The notes beneath the pieces are model-generated. The model was not told where the DNA came from, did no database searches, and saw only the letters and a list, made by a program, of their open reading frames with translations. Of a stretch of DNA of 64,000 nt, positions 13,535 to 27,017 are shown piece by piece. Both the position numbers and the translations under genes were made by a program. Where the stretch lies: the NCBI RefSeq assembly GCF_001638985.1, contig NW_017265161.1, positions 421,544 through 485,543 on the forward strand, read 5' to 3'. Source of the DNA: Phycomyces blakesleeanus NRRL 1555(-) (Eukaryota > Mucoromycota > Mucoromycetes > Mucorales > Phycomycetaceae). Each line of letters opens with the position of its first letter. Position 1 is the first letter of the stretch.

Positions 13535-13837
13535 GGGACACGACGTTTACAAATTGTATATTTTGTATATGCTGCATATAAAAAAAATAAAAATTTGACA
13601 TGGTTTCTACTTAAGTACAGCTAGAAATTCCAATATATTAAATAAAGAAGTACTTTTGTTCCTGAATTAAATTATTTATATTTAAATAAAGTGATTTTAC
13701 TCATACAAACTACTTTTGCGGGTTAGGGACCAGATAAAATTGCTGTGTGCCAGACAACAAGTCACTTTTTATGAGACCAGTAAATGATAAAGGTCGAAGA
13801 TTCAATAAACCTAGTGCTCCAGAGAAACGTCGTGCCC
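13535..13837. mobile_element. MITE-like element with GGACACGACGTTT ends
   Basis: The left end reads GGGACACGACGTTTAC and the right end is its inverse (AGAAACGTCGTGCCC). The interior is AT-rich and non-coding. Related ends occur at about 21209-21302 and 51491-51582. No clear target duplication is visible. Confidence 0.5.
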
Positions 13838-14291
13838 GAGAGGAAAAGTGTCTGGCCCGAATAATTAGCTAATGAAAAACCAAATTATTAAACCGGGATG
13901 TTAAACTAATATGCTGAAATGCTATGCTGAAATGCTGGACCAGCTTTCCGAACTGTGCCATGAACAGGGTCCTTTTTTATGAAAGAAAAGATAAAGGTTT
14001 TACAGATATTCCGCTTATTATTCATTCTTTACTATTAAATGTTATTTATTCTATTGGTAAAATATTATATAGCTTTATAGCAAAAAAAAATTGGAAAGAT
14101 CATTGAAAAGTTTCATCTAAAATACACATATATATATATATCTGGTCAAGAGCTTGGTTGATAGAAAAATGCTATATTTCTGTAAATGATAAATGATACT
14201 CAGAGTAAAAGACTATCGATTGAACAGATATCGTCATTTATTCTGACTATGAGGACACCACATGAGAAGCTTTCGTATTGGTGGAACCCAA

Positions 14292-14324
<33 letters not shown>

Positions 14325-14400
14325 AAGTGTTATTATTTCTCGCCGTAAACTTTATTGTGAAACAGATTTATTATCAATACTTCTTTTTACCTTGTTTACC
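13838..14400. other. Intergenic upstream of GILT-like gene
   Basis: AT-rich sequence. A weak open frame at 13924-14106 has no recognisable motif, and an ATT repeat lies at about 14290-14322, about 80 bp before the start codon. No gene supported. Confidence 0.5.
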
Positions 14401-15540
14401 ATGAAGTTCCTTTCGGCAATCTCACTTGTAATATCTAGTGCAGCTCTTGTTCATTCATTTCAACATGAGTTTACTGTACAAAGACCTGTACCGATCGAAC
14501 TTTTTGTAATGAGCAAATGTCCAGACAAGGTCTACTGCGAATCAGTCATTGCTCAAGTCTGTGAGTAGACTTTTATTGTAGTAGTAATAATAATTCACAT
14601 TTAAGCTAACAAAACAACCCAACTAACTCACTAATTTTATTTTCTATTATTTCAAAAGTGGAAGAGGTTAGAGTACCAGTAACACTATCGATTGATTATA
14701 TTGGCACAACCGACAAATATGATCCTTTGAGAACTACATGGTGTGTTGGATATAAAAAAAAAGAATAAAAGGAACAAAGAGAGACACCTGTTTTGAATAT
14801 ATATATATATATTAATATTCATTAATACATACTAGTATGCATGGCCCTTCTGAGTGTTTGGGAAATAAGCAAGAACTATGCTTCAAACGCTTAAACCCTG
14901 ATATCAAATCATGGTTTCCCTTTGACCTTTGTTTAAACAGAAATTATGATAAGATAGGAACAAGCGATAGTTTATTCAGAGCATGTGGTAAGTTGACTAA
15001 GCTGTCCCTATTAATAATATTATCATTATTGAATGGAAGAGCTATTGAATTGGTGGTGGTTCGTGATTTGTAGGAGTGTGCACATATATAATATCAATTA
15101 ATAATATGTTTAATTTGCATTTTAATTTAGTTAACGAACAAGGAAAGAATGCCAATGCTGTTCATTCGTGTGCCACAAGTCAATTCGGTGCTCGTCTTTT
15201 GTCCGAATCAGTCCAGCACACAAAAAGTCTTGGTATCCGGTAAAGTTTGATTAAATGAACATATTGATTCGAACCTTTGATCAGTTGACTGATAGATGTC
15301 TATACATATATTGTATACTTGATTATATAGTAAGAGCTGTACCATTTTCATCAATCACAAATTGCGCTGTGTCAGGGACGGCGAGTGGAAGGTTAATATT
15401 AGTATTTTTGTTTATTTTTAAAGAAAAACTATAAGAATAAGAATATTAACAAGCTTTTTTTGTAGGACTGTGAAGGAGGATACAAGGTCTCTGACTTTGT
15501 ACAGACCATTGAAGATTCCTACTATCAAAATGAAGTCTAG
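14401..15540 (+). CDS. GILT-like secreted/vacuolar thiol reductase
   Basis: Predicted 212-residue protein of the gamma-interferon-inducible lysosomal thiol reductase (GILT) family, thioredoxin-fold disulfide reductases of the secretory or lysosomal lumen. Exons: 14401-14560, 14659-14740, 14836-14987, 15131-15239, 15331-15391, 15466-15540 (639 nt). Residues 1-20 form a signal peptide (FLSAISLVISSAALVHS). The strand PVPIELFVMSKCPDKVYC follows, placing Cys40 and Cys46 where GILT has its CXXC. The GILT signature CQHGX2ECX2NX4C is present as CMHGPSECLGNKQELC, with only Gln replaced by Met. C-terminal Cys pairs (CTIFINHKLRC and DCEGG) match the family. The start is the Met just before the signal peptide; the longer open frame upstream is a repeat. 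The odd active site is discussed separately. Confidence 0.88.
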
Positions 15541-15804
15541 AAAATAAAAATAAAATTGACCATATGAGAATCACATAGGAATATTGCACAAAATTTATGT
15601 GAGAAAAAAAAAGAGAAAACCCAAGTTTTGGAGCAAGAAAATATAAATATTGGATATATTTTTGCTTTATTTAATAATATTATTGTTTCATTTATATACA
15701 AGTAGAATGACAGAGAATAAGGGAGGGATACTATCATTGGAATTGGGAGAGATAGTGGTAGTGGTAGTGGTAATGGCTGTGGCGGGTGGGATGACTTGGT
15801 TGGT

Positions 15805-16267
15805 TTATACAATGAGATTCAAGACTTGAACAAGTGCTACAATATAAATATATAAACATGAAATAAAATAAAATAAAATAAATAATTAGCCTTAGTTTCT
15901 TTCATATGAGCAAAATAAATAAAAACTTACCTCCACCAAGAAATGTGAATGCAATTAAAGCCATTGCCCAGTAGGTAATAGGGATCTTGAACTTGTTTTT
16001 TGGTTTCTTTAAAGAAAAAGTTAATTAGTTAGCTTATAATTATTTCATAATTATTGTTATTAGGTAGTTAATCTTTCTAATATATTTATCTATAGTATTT
16101 ATTTACCAAGCTAGTCTTGACATGGCCACGTTTGTTGACGTTGGACTGGTAGGCAGCATTCTTTTGACGGAGGGTGGGAACAGTAGCCTTTGATAGATAT
16201 GTTGGTGAGACACTGTGGGTAGACTTGCAGCAGTTTAATCAGGAGGAGGAGGGTTGATACTTACCAT
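15805..16267 (-). CDS. RAMP4/SERP1-like ER stress-associated protein (Ysy6-type)
   Basis: Predicted 63-residue tail-anchored ER protein of the RAMP4/SERP1/Ysy6 family, which associates with the Sec61 translocon and stabilises membrane proteins under stress. Exons: 16267-16265, 16187-16107, 16006-15931, 15836-15805 (192 nt). The first coding exon is just the ATG. The sequence shows the family pattern: LRQKNAAYQSNVNKRGHVK (R-x-x-N...I/V-x-x-RG), then a Lys-rich stretch, then one hydrophobic segment ITYWAMALIAFTFLGGALVQVL and a very short lumenal tail. It is too small and too intron-broken to appear as one open frame. Length fits the family (about 65 residues). Confidence 0.88.
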
Positions 16268-18433
16268 TGTAAATACAATAAAGATAGAATGAAAATAGAA
16301 AAGAATAAGAATAAGAATAAAAGGCTGATGATGACTTTATTAATTCCTTTTTAAAATAAAATAGGAAAAAAAATATCAATAATAATTCATAATTAATTGA
16401 TCGAGGTACCTCATTAATATAAGCAACCGTGCGTGAACGAGGCAATCGTTGATTGGCTATATTTACAGCATATCCATTTAAGTCGAAGAAACCAAGTTGG
16501 GCCAATAAGAAAAGAAATTTCTCATTGGCCCAACCTGGTTTCTTCGACTGTAAAAAATGATAATCACGTTTTGACATTCCGCTTTTCGTACCCTTTAACA
16601 TTTTTCTCTTGTGTGTACCACATCATCTTTTTGTATGTGCTTGCCACGTTTCCATTTCATTTCCACTAAATAATATTGAGTAAGTGATTATGCTAGTGTG
16701 ACCATTAAGTCTTATGAATCTCTTGTAATAGTACTTTTGTAAATTATTTGAGCGTGTATTTCTTTAAATTTTTCTTTACTCAAAACCGTGAGCATATTTT
16801 AAGTATAGTAAAAAGATTCCAAAATTGCATGCAAAGCGTAATTATAAGTTCTGCACAATCTTTGTTCTTTATTTATTTTTTATTTTGGTATATGAATTTG
16901 CATATTTCTACCGTGTATGCTCAAATGAACAGCAAAACAAGAATTTTGAATTGACATTATTATTATTTTGAAATTACAAAAGATCTTGTCTTGTCTTGGT
17001 TATTAAATGCGCACACCAGTAACAGTAAATAGCCAAATACACAAAACTACTCTAGACAAAACAGAGTTTCTACAAGTGGTCGAATTGACGAAGCAAAATT
17101 TAATCCAGCATTTTCCTCAAAAATAAAAATAAAAAAGTAGTATTATTCTAAATCAAGAGGTCATTAATGGAACTGAATTATATATATCTTTTTTTTTGTC
17201 CAAGAAATCACTCTAAAATAACCTTTTTTCAGCAGGTATTTATTTATAAGAAATAGGCTTAGAATTAACGATTTCTACGATGAATATACATACGTACATG
17301 TAGACATCTATTAAAAAAATAATATTTTTTTATAAAATATACCTGTTTCGAAAATAAAACAAAAAGAAGCTTTGGCGCTTAAAATATACTTGGCATTTAA
17401 ACCTCAGTGAATAGCACAAATGATAATATTTTAATAGTTTATCTGGAATTTAATTTACAGCTACTTCTATTTTACTTTCTTCCTTTTGAAATATCGATTG
17501 TTCTATTTTACAAATACAGTATTTCAGTTTACATTCTTCTTCCTCCTCTTCTTCCTCTACTTCTTTTTATTTTTGATCCCAACTCTGAAATACTTTTTAA
17601 CCAATTGGATAAGCCAATTGATATATATATGTGGTCAATGTGTTTCACTTTTGTTGTTTCTTTTCTTCATTAAACAGCTCCTCCATCTCTTGACTCATGT
17701 TATAATTAAATCACCGTTTTATCGCCTAATCATTTTTCCGAGCCTTAAATGAATCTTACAGAAAAAGAAGGAAAGCAAAATGATTTTTTTTTTTAAAAAA
17801 AAAATTGTTCCCATGGCGACACATCTCGGATATTTCTGGTTTGCTGTCAGATTGGATAAAATGTTATTTTATTTTTTTATTTTTTCGTATTCTCGGATTA
17901 AATTTGCGTATTTTTAATTATTTTTTGCGTTTTGTTTTTCATAGTAGCGAAAATATATAGGGATTGGAGTAGACATTAGGTTTCTGTTGATAAAGCTTGA
18001 TTCAATATGTACATCCAAAATACATTTATTTGCAAAGAAAATTCTCCTCAACATAATTGAGCCTATTAAATCAACTATAAGAACAGCTTATAAAAAGAAT
18101 ATCATAGTAGAGCTTCTTTTTTTTTCAAAGAAAAAAAGTTAAAAACAATTGTTTCAAAATGTAGTTCGATTAGATAGCCTTGGTTGTTAGCAACAGATCC
18201 AATCTTCGGGTAAACCTTACCATTAATAATAAAAAGAAAAAGAAAAGACGGACCAATAAAAAAGCAAGAAAAAAAAAATAGACTCTGTTTTATTATTATT
18301 TTGGGCTTCGTGGACGTATATAGAAAGTACAAAATGACTTGCAAAACTCTGTTCTAGTGGGTTCTTAGTTTGGCGGGGGTATAAACTCAAATTCTACCCT
18401 GGCAAATCTCGAGAAGTAAAATCCGTACCTGGC
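16268..18433. other. Long AT-rich intergenic, divergent promoters of RAMP4-like and mtHSP70
   Basis: Contains an inverted repeat at 16481-16549, a T11A10 palindrome at 17784-17804, and short open frames rich in Phe/Leu/Tyr from T-rich tracts. No gene supported. Confidence 0.55.
16481..16549. repeat. 26-bp near-perfect inverted repeat (hairpin) upstream of RAMP4-like gene
   Basis: Arms 16481-16506 and 16524-16549 are reverse complements with one mismatch, separated by a 17-nt A-rich loop. The arms are GC-richer than their surroundings. It lies about 215-280 bp upstream of the RAMP4-like ATG. Confidence 0.85.
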
Positions 18434-18456
18434 TTCTCTGCGATTCTTTTTTATTC
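18434..18456 (+). promoter_or_regulatory. Step-type heat-shock element upstream of mtHSP70
   Basis: Three TTC triplets begin at 18434, 18444 and 18454, exactly 10 bp apart with 7-nt gaps. This is the step-type arrangement recognised by yeast heat-shock factor. It sits about 112-134 bp before the ATG of the mitochondrial HSP70 gene. Confidence 0.65.
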
Positions 18457-18490
18457 CAGAGCTTGGCTTGAATTTTTTTTTCCCTATTGG

Positions 18491-18497
18491 TATAAAA
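18491..18497 (+). promoter_or_regulatory. TATA box of mtHSP70, with adjacent inverted CCAAT
   Basis: TATAAAA lies 71-77 bp before the ATG and is directly preceded by ATTGG, the reverse of a CCAAT box. Together with the upstream heat-shock element this makes a compact inducible promoter. Confidence 0.6.
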
Positions 18498-18567
18498 ACT
18501 GTTGACTTCCATCGATTTCTCTTTTTTTTTTAGTTTTGGAATCCTTTGTTATTTTTCTATCCTCGAC

Positions 18568-20759
<2,192 letters not shown>

Positions 20760-22532
20760 AATCAATCAGCCATAGATTTTTTTTCCCTTTTTTTTTTTAA
20801 AAAAAAAGTATTTGTATAGAAGAACTCTTGTGAGTTTATACTTTTAAAATTCCTGTTAATAATCACCACCCCTTTCACACCAGAGAAGAAGAAAAAGAAG
20901 AATATACGGCTTATTTTGCCTTTCTTTCTTTTTCTTTTTCTTTTTTACATTATTTTACCCTGAGCACACATTTAGCCATAAATATATATATAACAAAAAG
21001 AAGTCAATCAAACTATTAATAAATGTCATAAATGTTGTATCATATCCATTCAAAAACAACCGCAAAAAGACTGTTAAATTTAAAGAATAATGAAGTTTTA
21101 CATGTATGGTTTTGATAGAAAGTTTAAGTTTTGTGGCCCAAGTGCATAAAAAATTATGTCAAACAATGCAGCCAGCTTTGCAATTATCATAATTGGCAGC
21201 AATCCTACGGGGACGACGTTTTTATCTAACCAGATTAATTAATTCTGACTACCTGTCCGAAGCCCTATGTCTTTAATCCTTCAGGGCAAAATGTTGTATC
21301 CTGTAAGTTATACAATATACTCATATCAACAATAGCCAGTTATTCAGAATATTATGAGTTATTGCCATTAAATTGGGGCAGGGTCTTATTGGATATCGTG
21401 CTGATTGATTATAAAACCTGTCATTCGCACAGTTGGATTAGTCTTTTGGTGCATAGACTTTTTAGTGTCCGACATTTAAACAGCTGGTAGAGTGGTGGAA
21501 ATATCGATCTTGTTACTTTTAAATCTAAGGATACCTATACAAATATTGATCTGTTTCTAGGCAGACAAGGACTGATCATAATGAATCTGCACTATACATA
21601 ACTTCACTTAGTAGAAAAAAATAATACATTTTTAATTTTTTTTTTGAAGTGCAGGCCCTAAAAAAATAGTTGGCCTCAAACATGAATTTATGGTGCAAAT
21701 ATCCAAATCTTTATTAGTAAATGGTTTTTTTAGAGTGAAAAAGAAAAGACATTTTGGTCAATATTTAAGTAATAAAGCTCAAACAAAGCTTTTATAGTGG
21801 GTCGCAATATCTCTTACTAGGTTACTTAAGTACATAAAAAGTATTTGCTAAAAACAAAGTGGATATATAGCTGGTTTTTGATATTTAATTTGTCGTTTTG
21901 ATCAAAATTATCCTTTTTTTTATTAGACAAATCTTCATTTCATCAATAATTTCGACGGTATTCAAGGTATACTTTACATGTACTTTCAGTGTTGCTGTTG
22001 CTTTTAAGTGAAATTAGCTAAGATTTTAGGCGAATATATGAAAGCTTGGTCAAACAAAAAAGGTTAATATTGAAAGTGTCAAATAGGTAGAGATAGATGA
22101 GAAGAAAATATCACCGAATATGGTTGACCTATAGGTACACTATATATCCAAAAGAGTGCAGCTAAACAAGGAAAGAGAAGATATGGTGAAGTAGAAAGAG
22201 AGAAAGAGGCATGGAAAACATCTATAAACTAAAGAAAAATGAAAGAATAATCCAACCCACCTAAAGTGATACTTTGAGACGGATGAGTAGACTGGACCCT
22301 GACCATAGGGAAAATAAACTCTATTTACAAATAAGCCTCAAGAGTCAATCAATGAATGGTACACAAGTCAAACCTGGTGATCAAAGACTTATAATGTTGA
22401 TGTATCAAACGGTAGAAAGAGACACAAGCCCATCATAGTCGTAAAGCTATTACCTTTTCTTTTTCCTATCTCTCTCGCGCACACACGTTTATTCTCTCGC
22501 TCTTATTATTACTTGTTAATCTTATTTCTATA
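20760..22532. other. Intergenic, 3' of mtHSP70 and upstream of F-box gene
   Basis: Holds a T11A9 palindrome at 20788-20807 just after the HSP70 stop, a MITE-like remnant at about 21209-21302, and AT-rich filler. A CT/CA-rich stretch at about 22455-22505 lies right before the F-box start. No gene supported. Confidence 0.55.
21209..21302. mobile_element. Degraded copy of the GGACACGACGTTT MITE family
   Basis: The block GGGGACGACGTTT, then ACCAGATTAATTAATTCTGACT, CCTGTCCGAAGCC and TATCCT aligns in order with the reverse complement of 51491-51582, including the central TTAATTA. The ends have decayed. Confidence 0.5.
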
Positions 22533-24521
22533 ATGTCAATAACTACATTGCCCAATGAAATCTTTCTTCGCATTACAAGAAATCTCTCAAAGAAAGATGT
22601 TGATTCCGTAAATCTTACTTGCAAAGCTTTAAATGGATATCTCAAAACAGCTACTTGGAAAACTATCAGAATAAACGACGTCTCAATTATTTTTAATGCA
22701 CTTCCTACAACAGCATACCAGACACTTTTATATCAGTATGGGCACCTCACGAAAGAATTACGTTTAGAGACCTTTGATCCAGATGAAAACTGGACACTTG
22801 ATTCACTACAGCAAACCTTTCCAAATCTACGATATCTCCGTATATATGGAAATTATCTGCCAACCTGCGGCACCAGTACCAAAGTAAACCATACCAAATG
22901 GCAATATTTGATCGAGTTAGATTGCAATGTATTCGTTCGTCCCAGCAAAATGTCAATAATAGAAATGATAAATAAGAAAGATCTCCAAATATTCAATGAA
23001 CTAGAAAATATGTTTTGTTTTGTGAATCGTGTGGAGAAGCTACATCTGTACAATATCAACAATCAGGTGTATTCAGTACATCCTTTGGATATTGTGGAGA
23101 CGGTCCATAAATATTTTAAACAACTGAAAACATTTGGGACAGACATCACGCCCATCCCTTTTGAAGGCCAATATTGGGTGCGTGCTACAGGATCTCTACC
23201 AGAAGAACAATTGACTTGGCTCACTTTACGACCTTGCGATATGAAAATTCGATGGCTAGCCTACTTTGCTAGGAAATATCCAAATCTGCGTACCCTTGAA
23301 CTGGAAAGAGTTTCTCACGACTATACAAATTTTTATCATATACAAGGAAGACATCAGCATCCTGTCTTGGAAACGGTCGAATTTGATGGCATTCAACACC
23401 CGTTTTCTTGCTTGCAAAGAATAAAAATATCCTCGACTGCTCTAAGTTATCAATTTTGTGCTGCGTTTTGGAAAACACTTAAAAAACTCGACATCCCCCT
23501 CAAGCATGTATCATACGATGATTCAGATATCTGCCATTATGACTCTAGAGCTGCTTACACGTTTTTCTACTCTCTTGATTTAGTCGAATCTAATCTTGAA
23601 GTGTGCCTGAATTCGTGTCCCAAATTTATGGAGACTTTTACTTACAAAGGGCTACGTAATATAGGTATACGACAAGCAGGTCCACATGTTAGATTTGAAA
23701 TCCATCCTGTCCTTGTTAACCTTCATATTGAAGATTCTATATTGCCAATCCATCTTGACGTTGTTTTGAATCGTTGTTCTGCTCTCAGAAAAATACGGCT
23801 AGTTCACACAAATATATCCATCAGGTCAGAGACATCAGGAGGACCAATGATGCATGGGCTTGAGATAGCTGAGCTCAGATCATCAATTATGACAGCAAGC
23901 GTACTCGAATACATGTCTTACAATTGCAGAAACCTAAACTATCTCAACATAAAATACTCAACTGTACATGGGACAATATCTAGAACAACTGGAATTATGG
24001 ATATCGACATGACCTATACAAGCTTTAAGACGCTTTATATTCGTTGTCTAGTCTTAAAGCCATCTGAAGAAAATGAAAATAATTTTGGTAGCCGTGACGA
24101 AGCTAAACTGGTGGCCATTTCTCAAGAAGAACCAGACCACAATACAAATGATAGTATTTCAGGTGTGCTTTTAGATCCACCTTTTCAGCACCAAGGAAAA
24201 AATGATAAGAACAAAAAAATATGGATCTACACAAAGGGTATACTCCCACGCGGACAATACAAAGAAGATACAAGGCGCCTGAACAAGGAAGAGGCTGAAC
24301 AAGCTGAAGATTATTTTCAAAACTATGCAACGAACGAGGCTTTGTCCGAAGAGAGAAGGAATGCTATTTTTGACAAGCTATTTATCGAAATGAATCATAT
24401 TAATGTTCCCTTTCAATATACGTACATAAGGTGTAAGAAGCTAGTTAGCTATACCTTGGGAACCCGTTGGAAAGAAAGAGAGTCGGATAGTTTTTGGGAT
24501 GATTTGTACGAATCTCTTTAG
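22533..24521 (+). CDS. F-box / leucine-rich-repeat-like protein
   Basis: Single-exon, 662-residue protein. Residues about 4-48 form an F-box (LPNEIFLRITRNLSKKDVDSVNL, then a conserved Cys and W-K-I), the motif that binds Skp1 in SCF ubiquitin ligases. The rest has irregular leucine-rich repeats (NLRTLELERV, NLNYLNIKY and similar), as expected of a substrate-recognition arm. The substrate is unknown. The ATG is preceded by a CT-rich tract and is shared in position and sequence (MSITxLxxEIFLRIT) with the tandem paralogue downstream. Codon use is AT-rich and unbiased, unlike HSP70. Such F-box genes are often expanded by lineage in Mucoromycota; this statement is from family knowledge. Confidence 0.85.
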   Translation: MSITTLPNEIFLRITRNLSKKDVDSVNLTCKALNGYLKTATWKTIRINDVSIIFNALPTTAYQTLLYQYGHLTKELRLETFDPDENWTLDSLQQTFPNLRYLRIYGNYLPTCGTSTKVNHTKWQYLIELDCNVFVRPSKMSIIEMINKKDLQIFNELENMFCFVNRVEKLHLYNINNQVYSVHPLDIVETVHKYFKQLKTFGTDITPIPFEGQYWVRATGSLPEEQLTWLTLRPCDMKIRWLAYFARKYPNLRTLELERVSHDYTNFYHIQGRHQHPVLETVEFDGIQHPFSCLQRIKISSTALSYQFCAAFWKTLKKLDIPLKHVSYDDSDICHYDSRAAYTFFYSLDLVESNLEVCLNSCPKFMETFTYKGLRNIGIRQAGPHVRFEIHPVLVNLHIEDSILPIHLDVVLNRCSALRKIRLVHTNISIRSETSGGPMMHGLEIAELRSSIMTASVLEYMSYNCRNLNYLNIKYSTVHGTISRTTGIMDIDMTYTSFKTLYIRCLVLKPSEENENNFGSRDEAKLVAISQEEPDHNTNDSISGVLLDPPFQHQGKNDKNKKIWIYTKGILPRGQYKEDTRRLNKEEAEQAEDYFQNYATNEALSEERRNAIFDKLFIEMNHINVPFQYTYIRCKKLVSYTLGTRWKERESDSFWDDLYESL

Positions 24522-25076
24522 TTGAATATACTTCTTGCTAATATATATGTATATGTTTTAAAAAAATGGACATAAATACCTAAACACTATATTTTTTTAT
24601 TTGGATTTTTGACAATTACATGTAGCATATTAAGTGGCTAAAGCTTTCAGAAAAAAAAACAAGATTAAATAGGCATAGAAGAACTTTGCATAGAGAGCAT
24701 CGAATAAAGAGAAAGCAGTAGTGTCAACAGATATGTGGGAAAAGAGGCTAAGTATCGGAGAAGTATAAAATATAATCTAGCTTGTAGGAGGCTTTGGCGA
24801 AATAAGCAATTGAAGGGAAATCCCTCGAGTTAATGTTGTCCGAATTATAGCCATACTAACTTGATTAAAATTAGAATGTAAAACGGACAACATTTATGTC
24901 TGAATACAAAAAGCTATAGGTGACAAACAACTAAAGCTGATGATAAATGAACCCATTATTGCTTACGCCTTTGAAATTGTAGATACACCTAAACACTTTA
25001 CGGGTATAAAGCTAATTAGTTTCTTTTTGTCTCTCTTTCTCCTTCTCTTTCTAAACTTCTCTATCTATATTCTATC
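24522..25076. other. Intergenic between F-box paralogues
   Basis: AT-rich, 555 bp. It holds a small TA-flanked inverted repeat, with arms 24832-24842 and 24884-24894 (AATGTTGTCCG and its inverse), and a CT-rich tract just before the next ATG that mirrors the first paralogue's promoter. Confidence 0.55.
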
Positions 25077-27017
25077 ATGTCAATAACAAAACTTTCCACT
25101 GAAATATTTCTTCGAATTACGGGTTTTCTGTCAAAGAAAGACATTGATTCTGTAAATCTTTCTTGCAAAGATTTAAATGGATATCTTGAAGAAACCACTT
25201 GGAAAAAAATTGCTTTGAACGATATTTCCCTGCGTGTAAATGAATTCCCTCCAACCGTTTACCAGGCTCTTTTATACCAGTATGGATATCTCACAAAAGA
25301 ATTATATCTGAAAACCAAAGGTCCTGATGATAATTGGTCAATTCAATCCCTTCAGTACATTTTCCCGAATCTGCAATGTCTCCGCCTATATGGATCATGC
25401 CTGCCTACTTGCGATAACAGTACCAAATTAGAATGTACCAACTGGAAATATTTAGTCGAGTTTGATTGCAGTGTGTCTTCTAGTTGCAAAAATGATCCAT
25501 ACACCTACGAAGACTTGGTTAAAATTTTTCCTTTTGTGCATCGTATTGAGAAATTGCGTATATACCGTACCCGAAATAGGGTGTTCCATGAGCACACCTT
25601 GGACTTTATGCAGACCATTCATGATAACTTTAAACGCTTGAAAACATTACAGACGGACCTCAAGCTTGTCCCTTTTGAAACAGACGATTTGCAACGAATT
25701 ACAAAAGTTGACCCGTCAGATGAGTTGACCTGTTTCGTTTTACAGGCTAACTTTCTAAAAATGCAATGGCTAGGATATTTTACTAGAAAGTATCCGAATA
25801 TACGCATACTTGAATTTAAAGATGTATTTTATAAGGCTATGAAGCCAGAAAATGTACCAAGTCAACTGGTCTTGGAACCCATCAAATTTCAAGGAATCGA
25901 ACACCCGTTTTCTCACTTGGAGCAAATAACCATATCTTCAGCGGCTATAAGCCTTAAATTTACTGTCACACTTTGGAAATCCATTGAACGCCTTGATATT
26001 CCTCTCAAGCACATATAGTACGACGAATCGGGTATTAAGAATCCTCATTCACAGATTTCCTTCAGGCAACTTGACTCACTTGGTTTAGTCGAGCCTAATC
26101 TTGAAATGTGCCTTAATTCGTGCCCCAAATTCTTGGAAACTTTTGCTTACAAAGGGCTACGTCTTATGTTTATACGACATACACGTCCACATGTCAAGTT
26201 TAACAGCCATCCTGCTCTTGTTGACCTTCAAATTGAAAATTCAATATTACCGATCCATCTTGATGTTGTTCTGAACTTCTGTCCGTCACTTAAGAAACTA
26301 CGACTTGTAGATTCGGATATATCTATCGGGGCAGAAACATTAGAAAAACCAACGATGCATGGACTTCAGATCGTCGAAATCAAGGGATTCTTTGTGTCAA
26401 AAAGTGTTTTCGAATACGTATCTTACAATTGTAGAAGCCTAGATTATATGAACATGAAATGCCCATTTCTACATAGGCCTATATCCGAACGATCACGGAT
26501 CATAAATATCGACATGTCCTTCTCGAACCTTAAGGCACTCTATGTCTGTGTGAAAAGGCTTATTCCACCGAATGAGAATCACGACGGTTCCAGTAACGAT
26601 TAGGCCAATTTTGTGATTATAATTTCTCGAGAGGAGTCAGACGAGGACGCACATGGGGATTCAAATGTGCCTTTGACTTTAGCTCCTCACGAAAAAGTAC
26701 AAAACAACAAAAGCAGGACGTTTATTTACGCAACTATGAGTCATCAAGACAAAATACTTAAGCTAGATACGTCGTATCTAACCCAGGAAGAGATCGAAGA
26801 ATTTGAATATCATCTCCACAGCTATACAATCAATGATGGTTTATCTCATAAAGGAATGGATAAACTTATCGACCGAGTATTCATCGATAGAAATACTACC
26901 TATCCCCTCAGATACATTCACATAAGGTGCCGAAATATAGCTGATTTCTTTCTGGAGGATATAGATGGATTAATTGGGTTTGGCTCTTCTTGGGATAAAC
27001 TGTATAAATCTATCTAG
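25077..27017 (+). pseudogene. Tandem F-box paralogue interrupted by two in-frame TAG codons
   Basis: This locus aligns collinearly with the F-box gene at 22533-24521 over its entire length: same start (MSITKLSTEIFLRIT), same F-box, the shared LNSCPKF block, and a matching C-terminal HIRCR...SSWDKLYKSI. One frame runs from 25077 to 27017 but is cut by TAG at 26016-26018 (the paralogue has Ser) and TAG at 26601-26603 (the paralogue has Glu). No frameshift is seen. The ordinary end is also TAG, so TAG is not reassigned. A recent pseudogene is the simplest reading. Translation of the first 313 residues (F-box plus partial repeats) or stop readthrough remain possible. An intron that removes the stops is not obvious. 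Confidence 0.8.
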
